A stretch of 64,000 nucleotides of DNA from Marinobacter halophilus (lineage in GTDB: Bacteria > Pseudomonadota > Gammaproteobacteria > Pseudomonadales > Oleiphilaceae): the NCBI RefSeq assembly GCF_003007685.1, contig NZ_PXNN01000006.1:124001-188000 (forward strand), given 5' to 3'. Each line of letters starts with the position of its first letter. Position 1 is the first letter of the stretch. Both the position numbers and the translations under genes were made by a program. The notes beneath the pieces are model-generated. The model did no database searches and was not told the origin of the DNA. It saw nothing but the letters and a program-made list of their open reading frames with translations. This document shows positions 8,445 through 17,382 of the stretch, piece after piece.

Positions 8445-9041
8445 ATGACAACTTCTTTTGCTGTGCGATCTGGGTTGGTTCTGGCAATGCTATCCCTGCC
8501 TGGGCTCCATGGTTGCGCCAGCTACCACACCCATTACGCCATGTTTCCTGCCCAAACTTCGGCCGGCGAAATCCGGCAGGTGAGGGTGTCTTGGCAGAGC
8601 GCAGAGTATCCGCAATGGTGGGTAGCGAGTAACAAGGCGACGCCCATCCGGCTCGAAACCCAGTGCAGTGAGCGAGTCTGGCGGATTACCGACAGCAGCC
8701 ACGATGACACCAGTACCTGTTCAGGTGAAGTTCGGGCCTGCGGCAGGCCAGGGCGTGATCTGGTGGCAGCGACAGGCAAGCCGGCATCCGCTCAGGATGT
8801 GTGTCTGGCGGTACAGTCTCCGGAGGGTACGGAGAGGGTGGCAGACATTGGCGCTCGGTTTTCCCTGTTGGTCAGTTGTCAGCCCCAGTCCGTTACGGTT
8901 AATCATGAAAGCGATACTGTGAATATCGACTATTTGCGGCCATCACCGGTGGCCTATACCGTCTACGCACGAAAGGTACCCCGGGGCGCGCTCAGTGCTC
9001 GCTTGCCATCGTTCAATCAGAATGAGTGTAAAGAAGACTGA
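8445..9041 (+). CDS. Hypothetical lipoprotein
   Basis: A 198-residue protein with a lipoprotein signal peptide: basic start, hydrophobic stretch and lipobox LHGC with the acylated Cys near residue 24. Five further cysteines lie in the mature part (around QCSERVW, TCSGEVRACG and LVSCQPQ), so disulfide bonds in the periplasm are likely. I do not recognise a family. A GAAAGGA ribosome-binding site precedes the ATG. It lies between the PilZ gene and the degenerate HD-GYP gene on the same strand. The protein is expected on the periplasmic face of a membrane; sorting is uncertain. Confidence 0.75.
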   Translation: MTTSFAVRSGLVLAMLSLPGLHGCASYHTHYAMFPAQTSAGEIRQVRVSWQSAEYPQWWVASNKATPIRLETQCSERVWRITDSSHDDTSTCSGEVRACGRPGRDLVAATGKPASAQDVCLAVQSPEGTERVADIGARFSLLVSCQPQSVTVNHESDTVNIDYLRPSPVAYTVYARKVPRGALSARLPSFNQNECKED

Positions 9042-9059
9042 ACAGTCTGGCTTTTTCCC

Positions 9060-9075
9060 TGTGACGTCCGTCACG
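9060..9075 (+). promoter_or_regulatory. Putative CRP/Vfr (cAMP receptor) binding site
   Basis: TGTGACGTCCGTCACG matches the TGTGA-N6-TCACA consensus at 9 of 10 specified positions. A weak -10 (TATGTT, 9115-9120) downstream would place the site near -60, the usual class I position. It lies upstream of the degenerate HD-GYP gene. Confidence 0.55.
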
Positions 9076-9215
9076 TTGCTACATTTCGTTGCGGCCTGAA
9101 AACTTGAGTTACCTTATGTTTCATTGTGGTGACTTTTGGCTACCAAATCGTAATGGAGTCTTCCCGCCAAAGTGGCAAACTGGTAGTCATCAAATAATTC
9201 GGTTTGCCGAGGTGC

Positions 9216-10526
9216 ATGGTGGGAGTCCAGCAGAACAAAATTGCGGTACATGACCTGGAGGTAGGCATGTTTGTGTCTGACCTCGACAGGCCATGGCATC
9301 AGACTCCTTTCCCCATCCAGGGCTTTTATATTCGCTCCCAAAGCGATGTGCGTGCGCTGGTCTCTCACTGCAAATGGGTTATGGTCGACGTGGCCGAGAA
9401 TCGCGACTCGACCAAACCTGGCAACGAAACCGGACGCTCCTTTCGCCGGAGTTCCAGCAACCGGGGCAACGGCCGTGAAGAGTTGCAATTGCCGCCACTG
9501 AGTATCCGTGAGCCCGTCTCCTATCAAGCCGTTACTCCGCTTAAGAAAGAGCTCAAATCCTCTCGCCGCCTGCTCGATGATGCGGAAGTGGCATTGGCGC
9601 GCATGTTTGCCTCAGTACAAACCGGGCAACTCCCGGATTTGCGGCCTGCGGCAGACATTGCTCGCAAAATGGTGGCCAGTGTGGCCCGTCAGCCCAATGC
9701 ATTGCTGTGGCTGAGCCGTACCCGCCAGTATGATGATTTTGTGTATCGCCATGCGCTCAATACTGCTGTTTGGGCGTTGGTGTGTGGTCGACAGCTTGGC
9801 CTGAATGAGAGTTTGCTAAGCCATCTTGGGGTCGGTTGTCTGCTTTCCCAGGTGGGTAAGACTGCGCTGCCTAAAGACCTGCTGGCTCGTGAGCATCAAT
9901 TGAACCCGGAAGAGTTCGCAGTCTACCGCAGCTATGTGGTCAAAGGTGTCGAAATGCTCGAGCACACAGGTCTGTCCAGGGCGGTGATGAATGTTGTTCA
10001 GGGGCATCGCGAGCGGCATAACGGCTCTGGTTTCCCCTTGGGCCTTCGCGGTGACCGGATTGCTTTGCTTGCCAAGGTCGCTGGTATTGCCGAATTTTTT
10101 GAATCAATGACGGCGCCCCGCGAGGGGCAAAGTCCGATGACACCAGCGAAAGCGGTGGCTCTGCTTTACGATATGCGCAATATTGAGTTTCAAGAAGACC
10201 TGGTTGAAGGTTTTATTCAGGCGATCGGTGTTTACCCAACCGGCTCACTGGTTGAATTGTCTGATGGCCAGCGAGGCATCGTAGTATCGCATTCGCCTGA
10301 ACGGCGCCTGTGGCCAAAAGTCATGGTGATGCAGGGTCGCGATCGTCAACCTCTCAAAATCGCCAGGATCATTGATCTGGCCAAGCATAACGAATCTCGC
10401 CCGGCCTCGGAAGCGCTCACGGTGCGTGATTGCCTGCCCCATGGCACTGAAGGGCTGGATCCGTCCCACCATGACGTCACCGGTGCCGAATCCAGGTGGT
10501 CTTTAAACAACCTGATCAGTCGATGA
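9216..10526 (+). CDS. Degenerate HD-GYP domain protein (DUF3391-type N-terminus)
   Basis: About 436 residues. The N-terminus (IAVHDLEVGMFVSDLDRPW) fits the DUF3391 region found before HD-GYP domains. The central part aligns by eye with HD-GYP phosphodiesterases, but the catalytic signature is lost: the usual HDIGK is SQVGK, the HHExxDGxGYP element reads HRERHNGSGFP, and the later D..DAxT element reads AEFFESMT. Cyclic-di-GMP hydrolysis is therefore unlikely; a binding or scaffold role is possible. The start could be ATG 9216 or GTG 9219; GAGG at 9209-9212 is better spaced for GTG. Its last 11 bases overlap the convergent lipoprotein gene. Confidence 0.85.
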   Translation: MVGVQQNKIAVHDLEVGMFVSDLDRPWHQTPFPIQGFYIRSQSDVRALVSHCKWVMVDVAENRDSTKPGNETGRSFRRSSSNRGNGREELQLPPLSIREPVSYQAVTPLKKELKSSRRLLDDAEVALARMFASVQTGQLPDLRPAADIARKMVASVARQPNALLWLSRTRQYDDFVYRHALNTAVWALVCGRQLGLNESLLSHLGVGCLLSQVGKTALPKDLLAREHQLNPEEFAVYRSYVVKGVEMLEHTGLSRAVMNVVQGHRERHNGSGFPLGLRGDRIALLAKVAGIAEFFESMTAPREGQSPMTPAKAVALLYDMRNIEFQEDLVEGFIQAIGVYPTGSLVELSDGQRGIVVSHSPERRLWPKVMVMQGRDRQPLKIARIIDLAKHNESRPASEALTVRDCLPHGTEGLDPSHHDVTGAESRWSLNNLISR

Positions 10527-11631
10527 TCACGCGGATCTGTTTGCGTACCCAGCGATAGGTGTCAGTCGGGCGGAAGTTAATCAGCAATTCAGATTCGCCC
10601 CCTGCCGAGCCCGCCAAAAAGTAATCCACATCGGCGTCTTGCCAGCTCCATGAATGCACCACCACATCCTGTGGCCGTTTACTGATGGCCTCCAGTTGAC
10701 CCAGTGCCGGATCGCCGCCAATCTTGCGGATTTTCACGGTCTTGATACCGGTGTCACTGGCGGGATGATTGGCTTTGTGGTCGGCCAGAAAATAACGACG
10801 ACCCACTTCCCGGCTGATAGCATCCAGTTCTCTGCGCAGATAGTTTCTGGCGCGCTCGTTGTCAGCCTCATCCAGGGTACGCACTGCCTGCAGGATGCGG
10901 TTGCGAAGACTCTCGAGGTCTTCGCTGTAATCCACGTCGGGGTCGATATCTTCATCGTTTTCTGGCCGGGGCGGGGCACTGCTGATGGCATCTTCTGTGG
11001 GTGGCTCCGAGCACAAAACGTCGTCTTCCGGATAGAAGCAGATGGCAGCCAGCAAGCGGTTAGCGGGTGAGTCCTCGGCGGTGAAGTCGGCCTGGTTTAC
11101 CGTAAAATCGATGCTGTTCGGAAGGCCTGGATCATTCAGCGCGGCGTTAAGCTGCGAAATGACCCTTGAGCGAATATCGATACCCTTGTCGTCAGCGATG
11201 ATTTCGGTCCAGTTCAGCGCCATCAGAAATCGCGTTACGTTCAACAGGGTGATGTTGCCCAATTGTTGCTGTTCGATCAGCTGGTGGTCTCTGAGTGCTT
11301 CATCATCAACGCCGGGGGACTGCAGTGGTTCACGGGTTTCCGGCAGAAACTCGAGAAAGGTGACATATTCCTGTGCCGGCACACCGTCAACGATTGGCAG
11401 ATTGCCTGCTTTCAGAGCAAGTGTTTCGCCAGGATAGTAACGGAATTGGCCACTGCCATCGGTAGTCCCGGACTGGCTGGCGGTCTGATAGCTGAGACCG
11501 CTGACACCCAGGTAGTGAATCTGGCCGCTACGGGTGTCGTCGCCTTCGGAACTGTTGCTGTCGAGGCACCCGGTCAGGGTAAAGGCAGCGGCAAATAGCA
11601 AACACAGGCGAGTAAGGTGAGCGAATCTCAT
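10516..11631 (-). CDS. Hypothetical lipoprotein with acidic linker
   Basis: A 371-residue protein with a clear lipoprotein signal (MRFAHLTRLCLLFAAAFTLT then GC, Cys near residue 22). The following segment, VSGLSYQTASQSGTTDGSGQ, is a motif seen near the N-terminus of many proteobacterial surface lipoproteins (GLxYxT...GxTDxxGxF). A Pro/Asp/Glu-rich linker (about residues 220-245) separates it from a C-terminal region with a predicted helix (SLRNRILQAVRTLDEADNER). No enzyme motif is seen. It converges on the degenerate HD-GYP gene with an 11-base overlap. Function unknown; exposure on the outer membrane is plausible. Confidence 0.8.
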   Translation of the reverse strand: MRFAHLTRLCLLFAAAFTLTGCLDSNSSEGDDTRSGQIHYLGVSGLSYQTASQSGTTDGSGQFRYYPGETLALKAGNLPIVDGVPAQEYVTFLEFLPETREPLQSPGVDDEALRDHQLIEQQQLGNITLLNVTRFLMALNWTEIIADDKGIDIRSRVISQLNAALNDPGLPNSIDFTVNQADFTAEDSPANRLLAAICFYPEDDVLCSEPPTEDAISSAPPRPENDEDIDPDVDYSEDLESLRNRILQAVRTLDEADNERARNYLRRELDAISREVGRRYFLADHKANHPASDTGIKTVKIRKIGGDPALGQLEAISKRPQDVVVHSWSWQDADVDYFLAGSAGGESELLINFRPTDTYRWVRKQIRVIID

Positions 11632-11697
11632 GGCGTGTCGTACAATCCCTTCGCGTTGACCTGGCGCATCCGGTACCCGGTGTCAGGCATTTTGTAA

Positions 11698-11711
11698 GTT
11701 GTTGTAACAAC
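11698..11711. promoter_or_regulatory. Perfect inverted repeat, possible operator
   Basis: GTTGTT and AACAAC are separated by two bases in the divergent gap between the lipoprotein gene (minus) and the yadG-type gene (plus). It is followed by CATTAT, a possible -10. No regulator is assigned. Confidence 0.3.
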
Positions 11712-11883
11712 ATTATAGGGCGGGGAGCTGAGGCATATCGGGAAACCTGTCTCAGTTTGTGAGTTTGGCGACGTGCGGTTTCGGCTGGCCGGCCCTTGAA
11801 ATTCTCCGGTAAGCCACAATCACATAGCACTCTATCTTCTTGCCCGAAACGGGCGGATGTTTCGATCAATTAATGGTTTGGTT

Positions 11884-12834
11884 ATGACCTACGCATTGGA
11901 AATCGAGGGCCTTGTCAAAAATTACAGTGATGGCTTTCAGGCCCTGAAGGGGATTGACCTTCAGGTACGCAAGGGCGATTTTTTTGCCTTGTTGGGCCCG
12001 AACGGCGCAGGCAAGTCCACGACACTGGGTATAGTGTCGTCACTGGTCAACAAGTCCGGCGGCCGGGTGCGGGTGTTCGGGCATGACATCGACTCCGAAC
12101 TGTCCAAAGCCAAGGTCAACCTGGGCGTGGTCCCGCAAGAGTTTAATTTCAATCAGTTCGAGAAAGTTATCGACATTGTTACCACTCAGGCAGGTTACTA
12201 CGGCATTCCCTTGAAGCAGGCTAAGGTCTCTGCCGAAAAATACCTGAAAAAATTGGGCTTGTGGGACAAGCGTGACACGCCCTCCCGGATGCTATCCGGT
12301 GGTATGAAGCGTCGGCTGATGATTGCCAGGGCGCTGGTGCACGAACCCCGCCTGCTGATTCTGGATGAGCCAACGGCGGGTGTGGATATCGAGCTGCGCC
12401 GCTCGATGTGGCAGTTTCTGGAAGAGATGAACCGCCAGGGCACGACCATCATTTTGACCACTCATTACCTGGAGGAAGCCGAGGCGTTGTGCCGGAATAT
12501 TGCCATCATTGACCAAGGTAAAATCATCCGCCACACCAGCAAACGGGAGCTACTGCAGCAACTGAGTGTTGAAACCTTCGTTCTGGACACCGATCGGGGG
12601 CTCGACACCCCCCCGAAGCTCAGTGGCTTTCATTGCACAATTAACGACGACGGTGCGTTGGAGGTGGATGTGGTCAAAGGCCAGGGGCTCAACGCGTTGT
12701 TTATCGAACTGGAAAACAACGGCATCAAGGTCATGAGCATGCGAACCAAGGCCAATCGCCTTGAGGAGCTGTTTGTGCGGATGGTTGAAGACAACGCCCG
12801 CGACGACAGCACACAGGCGGAGGTGACAGCGTGA
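11884..12834 (+). CDS. yadG: ABC-2 type transporter ATP-binding protein (YadG family)
   Basis: A 316-residue ATPase close to Escherichia coli YadG as I recall it. Walker A GPNGAGKST lies near residues 38-46, followed by VPQEFNFNQFE (Q-loop), the signature LSGGMKRRLMIARAL, Walker B LLILDEPTAGVDIELRRSMW and the switch TTHYLEEAE. The C-terminus NRLEELFVRMVED is also YadG-like. ATG 11884 (MTYALEIEG) is preferred over ATG 11857 because it matches the family's usual start. The stop overlaps the start of the permease gene. The pair forms an ABC-2 exporter; its substrate is unknown. Confidence 0.94.
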   Translation: MTYALEIEGLVKNYSDGFQALKGIDLQVRKGDFFALLGPNGAGKSTTLGIVSSLVNKSGGRVRVFGHDIDSELSKAKVNLGVVPQEFNFNQFEKVIDIVTTQAGYYGIPLKQAKVSAEKYLKKLGLWDKRDTPSRMLSGGMKRRLMIARALVHEPRLLILDEPTAGVDIELRRSMWQFLEEMNRQGTTIILTTHYLEEAEALCRNIAIIDQGKIIRHTSKRELLQQLSVETFVLDTDRGLDTPPKLSGFHCTINDDGALEVDVVKGQGLNALFIELENNGIKVMSMRTKANRLEELFVRMVEDNARDDSTQAEVTA

Positions 12835-13604
12835 CAGCTCAGGCTCTCTGGACAGCATTTTGCACCATAGTGCTGCGCGAAGTGCGCCGGTTTACCCGTA
12901 TCTGGCCTCAGACTCTGTTGCCGCCGGCGGTCACCATGACCCTGTACTTCATCATTTTTGGCAACCTGATCGGCTCCAGAATTGGTGAGATGGGCGGCTT
13001 CGATTATATGCAGTTTATCGTGCCGGGACTGATCATGATGGCGGTGATCACCAGCTCCTATGCCAACGTGGTGTCTTCGTTCTTCTCGATGAAGTTTCAG
13101 CGCAGTATTGAAGAGTTGCTGGTATCGCCCGTGCCGAACTGGACCATTCTGACCGGTTATGTGGCCGGCGGCATGGCACGGGGCCTGAGCATTGGCCTGA
13201 TTGTGACGCTGCTGTCTCTGGCCTTCACTCGGTTGTCGGTCCACAACCTGCCGATGGTGGTGATCACAGTGTTTCTGACCTCGGCGCTGTTCTCTCTGGG
13301 CGGCTTTATCAATGCCATGTTGGCCACCAAGTTTGATGATATCTCCATTGTGCCCACCTTCGTGCTGACGCCGCTGACCTATCTGGGTGGGGTGTTCTAC
13401 AGTATCGACATGCTGCCCTCGTTCTGGCAGGGGGCGTCGATGATTAACCCGATTCTCTATATGGTGAACGGCTTCCGTTTCGGCATACTGGGCGTGTCGG
13501 ACGTTAATCCGTTTGTCTCTCTTGGTATGATTGTGATCTTTATTGTCCTGCTGGCGGCGATTGCCTTGCGCATGCTTGCCCGGGGCAAGGGTATTCGCCA
13601 CTGA
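12831..13604 (+). CDS. yadH: ABC-2 type transporter permease (YadH family)
   Basis: A 257-residue inner-membrane protein with about six membrane segments, translated from GTG 12831, which overlaps the upstream TGA by four bases (GTGA), so the two are translationally coupled. FIVPGLIMMAVITSSYANV and the TPLTYLGGVFYSIDMLP region are typical of YadH/ABC-2 permeases. It works with the YadG-type ATPase as an exporter of unknown substrate. queF follows 18 bases later on the same strand, so all three may be cotranscribed, although no functional link between export and queuosine synthesis is known. Confidence 0.93.
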   Translation: MTAQALWTAFCTIVLREVRRFTRIWPQTLLPPAVTMTLYFIIFGNLIGSRIGEMGGFDYMQFIVPGLIMMAVITSSYANVVSSFFSMKFQRSIEELLVSPVPNWTILTGYVAGGMARGLSIGLIVTLLSLAFTRLSVHNLPMVVITVFLTSALFSLGGFINAMLATKFDDISIVPTFVLTPLTYLGGVFYSIDMLPSFWQGASMINPILYMVNGFRFGILGVSDVNPFVSLGMIVIFIVLLAAIALRMLARGKGIRH

Positions 13605-13622
13605 CCGGTTTCAGGAATCACT

Positions 13623-14441
13623 ATGGCTTTGCACAACGCCCCGCTGGGCAAGTCCAGCGACTATCCGGATCAGTACGATCCGGCTCTGCTGTTTCCGGTG
13701 GCACGCGAGGAAAATCGCCGTCGTATCGGCCTGCACGATGGCCGCTGGCCCTGGTTTGGTGAAGATCTGTGGCAGGCCTGGGAGATCTCCTGGCTGCGCC
13801 CGGGTGGTGTGCCAGCGGTTGCCTGGGGTGAAATCCGGTTTCCGGCCACATCGCCATCCATTATTGAAAGCAAATCGCTGAAGCTCTATCTGAACTCCCT
13901 GAATCAGGCGGTGTTTTCGACCGAGGATCAGGTGGTGGAAACGATCACCGCTGATCTGTCCAGTGCCTGCGGTGCAGCGGTCGATGTGCGCTTGTTCAGC
14001 GTGGATGAGGCTGCGCCTGCGGAGGGCAGGCCGGTCGGCTACGAGCTGATCGATGATGAGCCGGTGCAAAACGTCGTCTATGACTATTCCGCCGAGTCAT
14101 TGGCGGCAGGTACCAAAGAGGTGTCTGAGCAACTCTGTTCGCATTTGCTGAAGAGTAATTGCCCGGTGACCGGGCAGCCGGACTGGGCCAGCGTGTTCAT
14201 CCGCTATACCGGGCCAAAAATCGACCGTTCGGGGTTGTTGCGATATATCGTCAGTTTCCGGCAGAAACAGGACTTTCACGAGCACTGCGTGGAAACCCTG
14301 TTTACCGACCTGATGTCTCGGTGTCAGCCATCGCAGCTGATGGTCTGTGCCCGGTACACCCGCCGAGGTGGTCTGGACATCAATCCGGTGCGCAGCACCA
14401 GCCCTGAGGATGGTGCGGGGCCAAGGCTGGTCAGGCAGTAA
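13623..14441 (+). CDS. queF: NADPH-dependent 7-cyano-7-deazaguanine reductase (QueF)
   Basis: A 272-residue long-form (YqcD/E. coli-type) QueF that reduces preQ0 to preQ1 in queuosine biosynthesis. The QueF motif ESKSLKLYLNSL lies near residues 81-92. The catalytic Cys180 and Asp187 are in KSNCPVTGQPDW, matching Cys190/Asp197 of the E. coli enzyme, and the FHEHCVE element is present. Its product is used by the Tgt encoded at 31342 and then by QueA at 30245 in this window. It follows yadH by 18 bases and ends 7 bases before the convergent antiporter gene. Confidence 0.96.
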   Translation: MALHNAPLGKSSDYPDQYDPALLFPVAREENRRRIGLHDGRWPWFGEDLWQAWEISWLRPGGVPAVAWGEIRFPATSPSIIESKSLKLYLNSLNQAVFSTEDQVVETITADLSSACGAAVDVRLFSVDEAAPAEGRPVGYELIDDEPVQNVVYDYSAESLAAGTKEVSEQLCSHLLKSNCPVTGQPDWASVFIRYTGPKIDRSGLLRYIVSFRQKQDFHEHCVETLFTDLMSRCQPSQLMVCARYTRRGGLDINPVRSTSPEDGAGPRLVRQ

Positions 14442-14448
14442 AAGACGC

Positions 14449-15741
14449 CTAACGGTCTGGTTTTCGAACACGCCAGAGGCGGGCGATGGCAGGCTTTACA
14501 CTCATGCCGTGCACAATGATCGATAAAGCAACCACCACCAGGGTCAGGTGAATCAGTTCCAGCGCGATGTCTTGTGGCAGGCCATGCTGGATGGCGTATA
14601 CCAGATAGTAAAGCGAGCCAATGCCCCGTACACCGAACCAGCCAGAGAGGTTACGCATCCGGATTGGCGTCTTGCTTCCTAGCAGGCCCAGGTGAACACT
14701 GATCGGGCGGGCAATAAAGAACAGGAAGGCGGCAAAACCAACCGCTCGCCAGCTCCAGGAGTCCCAGAACATCGAGCCGCCGATCAACAGCACCAACACA
14801 ATTTCGGCTAGCCGTTCGAGGTGTTCATTGAACACCAAAGAGCTTTGATGCACGTGGGCAACGGTCTGAGGCTTCGCCTCTGGTTGCGTTTCTCCGGGTG
14901 CCGTACTGGGGTAGCGTTGTTTGAGACCGGCCAGTTTCAGCTCGGTATGTCGCAATGCCACCGCTGCACTGAACACCGCCAGAAAGCCCCCGGCATACAG
15001 CAACTGGCTGATACCGTATACAAACGCAATCAACCCCAGCCCCAGAAAACTTTCCAGAAATTCCGATCCAGTGTAAGTGGCGCGTAGTTTCTGTACCAAC
15101 CAACCCACGGCGCACCCAGCCATAATGCCGATGATAATCCCGGCAGCGCTGGCCCAGGCCACATCAAACGCCACCCATCGCCAACCGCTATCGCCCAGTT
15201 CGTGCAGGCCCAGTAAGCCCAAACCGAGCATCGCAAAGGGGAAGGCGCTGCCATCGTTGATGCCGGCTTCGCAGGTCAAGGCAAACCGCAGGCGGTCTGG
15301 GTCGTCAGCATGGCGGACCTGCACCTCCGTGGCCAGCACCGGGTCTGTCGGCGCCACTATAGCCCCCAACAAGACGGCTGCGCCCAGAGGAAGAGACAGC
15401 CAGTAGTATCCAAATAGTGTGACCAGCCCCACCGTGAGCGTCATCGAAATGACGGCAAGGCGCAGAGGGTTGCGCCAGCGCTTAAAGGTAACCGGTGCCG
15501 GCATTTTCACGCCGGCGCAGTATAGTGAGATAAGCACGGCGAGTTCTGTCAGCAACTCCAGCAGTGCCGATTCTTCGAGGGGGTTGAAGTGAAACAGCGC
15601 AAAGCCCATCGGGCCGACCACAAACCCGATAAGCAGATACACAATGGCCGATGTGACTGGAACAGTTTGGATGTAGGATGCCGTAAATCCGACTACCAGC
15701 AGCAGCGAGCCAAGTAATATAAACCAGGTGGCTGCGGTCAT
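14449..15741 (-). CDS. Cation:proton antiporter (CPA family, NhaP-like)
   Basis: About 430 residues with twelve or so membrane segments. LGAIVAPTDPVLATEVQV is the conserved acidic TM5 region of CPA1 antiporters and FALTCEAGINDGSAFPFAML is the following ion-binding ND region. The C-terminal part contains GWFGVRGIGSLYYL, also family-typical. It probably exchanges Na+ or K+ for H+ across the inner membrane, suited to a marine lifestyle. The start is uncertain: ATG 15741 (MTAATWFILLGS) is chosen because it directly precedes the first membrane segment; an upstream start at 15810 is possible. Confidence 0.88.
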   Translation of the reverse strand: MTAATWFILLGSLLLVVGFTASYIQTVPVTSAIVYLLIGFVVGPMGFALFHFNPLEESALLELLTELAVLISLYCAGVKMPAPVTFKRWRNPLRLAVISMTLTVGLVTLFGYYWLSLPLGAAVLLGAIVAPTDPVLATEVQVRHADDPDRLRFALTCEAGINDGSAFPFAMLGLGLLGLHELGDSGWRWVAFDVAWASAAGIIIGIMAGCAVGWLVQKLRATYTGSEFLESFLGLGLIAFVYGISQLLYAGGFLAVFSAAVALRHTELKLAGLKQRYPSTAPGETQPEAKPQTVAHVHQSSLVFNEHLERLAEIVLVLLIGGSMFWDSWSWRAVGFAAFLFFIARPISVHLGLLGSKTPIRMRNLSGWFGVRGIGSLYYLVYAIQHGLPQDIALELIHLTLVVVALSIIVHGMSVKPAIARLWRVRKPDR

Positions 15742-15941
15742 AAGTAACTCGTAGGTGAGTGATGGTGCAGCGGAAGCTGGCGAAAGCCACGGTGCGCTTT
15801 CTACCGGCATTTTGCCAGCGGATATCTGGTTATTTCCTATACGATTCGGTAATCACTCCGGTGGAGTTGAGCCTGCCTGCCCCGGGTTGTTTCAGTCTGT
15901 GTTCGGCTGAGAATGCGGGTATTCAGAGTGCGGGGAAGGGA

Positions 15942-17381
15942 CTATTCGGCGTCTTCTTCCTGGCGCAGGCGATCGGCGGCGTCCTCGAGAGCGGCGAGTA
16001 CGGTTTTGCGCTCCCGCTCAGTGATTTTGTCGGAATCCAGGTACATGGCAAAGCCGCTGTGCTCATGTTCGAGGAAGCTGCGGTTTGGCCCCATGTCGCG
16101 GCGGAAGTCGACCACCTCATAGATGGCGACAGGCTTGCCGAAACCTTTCACGGTGATCTCACCCTTGTCGCGACACATGATGCGATCCTTGATCAACGAG
16201 AAGGTCTCATAGGAAACCAGAATTTCCCCGGCTTCGGCCAGCGATTCCAGCCTGCTGGCCAGGTTCACTTCCTTGCCGATGATGGTGTAATCCATGCGGT
16301 TTTCGGCACCAAAATTGCCGACGGTGGTGTAGCCGGTGCTGATGCCCATGCGGATCTCAAGCGGTGTTTTGATGCCCTGGCTGCGCCATTTCTGCCGCAT
16401 GATCTTCATGTGCTTGCGCATGTCGATGGCCATGGACACGCAGGCGAAGGCATCCTCCCGCTGGCCGCGACTGGTGGGATCGCCAAAGAACACCATGATC
16501 GAGTCGCCGACAAATTTGTCGATGGTGCCGCCGTACCGGAGGGCCACTTGCGACATTTCATTAAAGTAGTGGTTTAGCAGCTCGGTGAGGGCTTCTGGTT
16601 CCATTTCTTCCGACAGTTCGGTGAAGCCTTTGATGTCGGAAAAAAATACCGCCAGTTTTTTGCGCTGGGTTTCGAGCCGGACGTCTCTCTCGCCGGTGAA
16701 GATGGATTGCCAGACTTGAGGTGACAGGTACTTCGACAGCTTGTGCGACAGAGCGATGGACTGTTCCCGTTGATTCTGGATCTGGGTTTTGGCCAGCAAC
16801 AACGCTCGAGCCTGCTGGTGTGAATAATAGGCGGTTACGCAGATGTAAGTGCCGGTGGCGGCCACCGCGATTATGCTGGTTAGCAGGGGTGTTTGCGGGC
16901 TATCAGCGACCCCCAGGGTAGCCGCTGATGCGGCCAGCGACGCCGACAGGAGTGCGGTGCCAAACAGCCATTGACGAATGCCGCCAACGATCAGGCAACT
17001 GAACATCAGCATTAGAATCACAGACACCGAGGGAATAGCGACGAGGCCGATCAACCCGATAAAGGCACCACCGATGAGGCAGTCAAAAAGCAGCATTTTT
17101 TGGCGAATGCGGTAAGACCGCCGAAGAAAGGTGCGACGGGTCAGCAGGTGAGCCAGATGGGGCCAGATCAGGGCACCGGCGACAATCCATAGCAGCTCTT
17201 GCGGGAAGGTGCCCTGAAGAACGCCGGTGACAATAATCGCAGCGGTGGCCGTGTAGGCGAGGATGCGGCCGTTGTAGTCCGGCATTGGAGGGATTGCCAC
17301 GATGTGATCGTGGATCTCTCCGGGGGACAGTTTACCCGTGTTGCTGGTAACACTGCGCAGATCGGCCGGTGTGCTCATCAT
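15942..17381 (-). CDS. Class III adenylate/guanylate cyclase with MASE2 membrane domain (CyaB-like)
   Basis: A 479-residue membrane cyclase that makes cAMP (probably) from ATP. The N-terminal 190 residues contain several membrane segments and resemble the MASE2 sensor of Pseudomonas CyaB (RTFLRRSYRIRQKMLLFDC). The catalytic domain (about 240-425) shows the metal site FFSDIKGF, the second Asp in DKFVGDSIMVFFGDP, the GISTGY loop and GKEVNLASRLES. In Pseudomonas CyaB feeds the Vfr regulon; a CRP/Vfr-like site at 9060 fits such signalling here. Its start lies one base after the DUF962 gene's stop, so the two are probably cotranscribed. Confidence 0.9.
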   Translation of the reverse strand: MMSTPADLRSVTSNTGKLSPGEIHDHIVAIPPMPDYNGRILAYTATAAIIVTGVLQGTFPQELLWIVAGALIWPHLAHLLTRRTFLRRSYRIRQKMLLFDCLIGGAFIGLIGLVAIPSVSVILMLMFSCLIVGGIRQWLFGTALLSASLAASAATLGVADSPQTPLLTSIIAVAATGTYICVTAYYSHQQARALLLAKTQIQNQREQSIALSHKLSKYLSPQVWQSIFTGERDVRLETQRKKLAVFFSDIKGFTELSEEMEPEALTELLNHYFNEMSQVALRYGGTIDKFVGDSIMVFFGDPTSRGQREDAFACVSMAIDMRKHMKIMRQKWRSQGIKTPLEIRMGISTGYTTVGNFGAENRMDYTIIGKEVNLASRLESLAEAGEILVSYETFSLIKDRIMCRDKGEITVKGFGKPVAIYEVVDFRRDMGPNRSFLEHEHSGFAMYLDSDKITERERKTVLAALEDAADRLRQEEDAE

Positions 17382-17382
17382 C

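Noticed and set aside
12630-13601. A 323-codon open frame on the minus strand opposite yadH
   Set aside because: It is rich in His, Gln and Arg with no domain logic and lies fully over the well-supported yadG-yadH genes; it is a by-product of codon bias.
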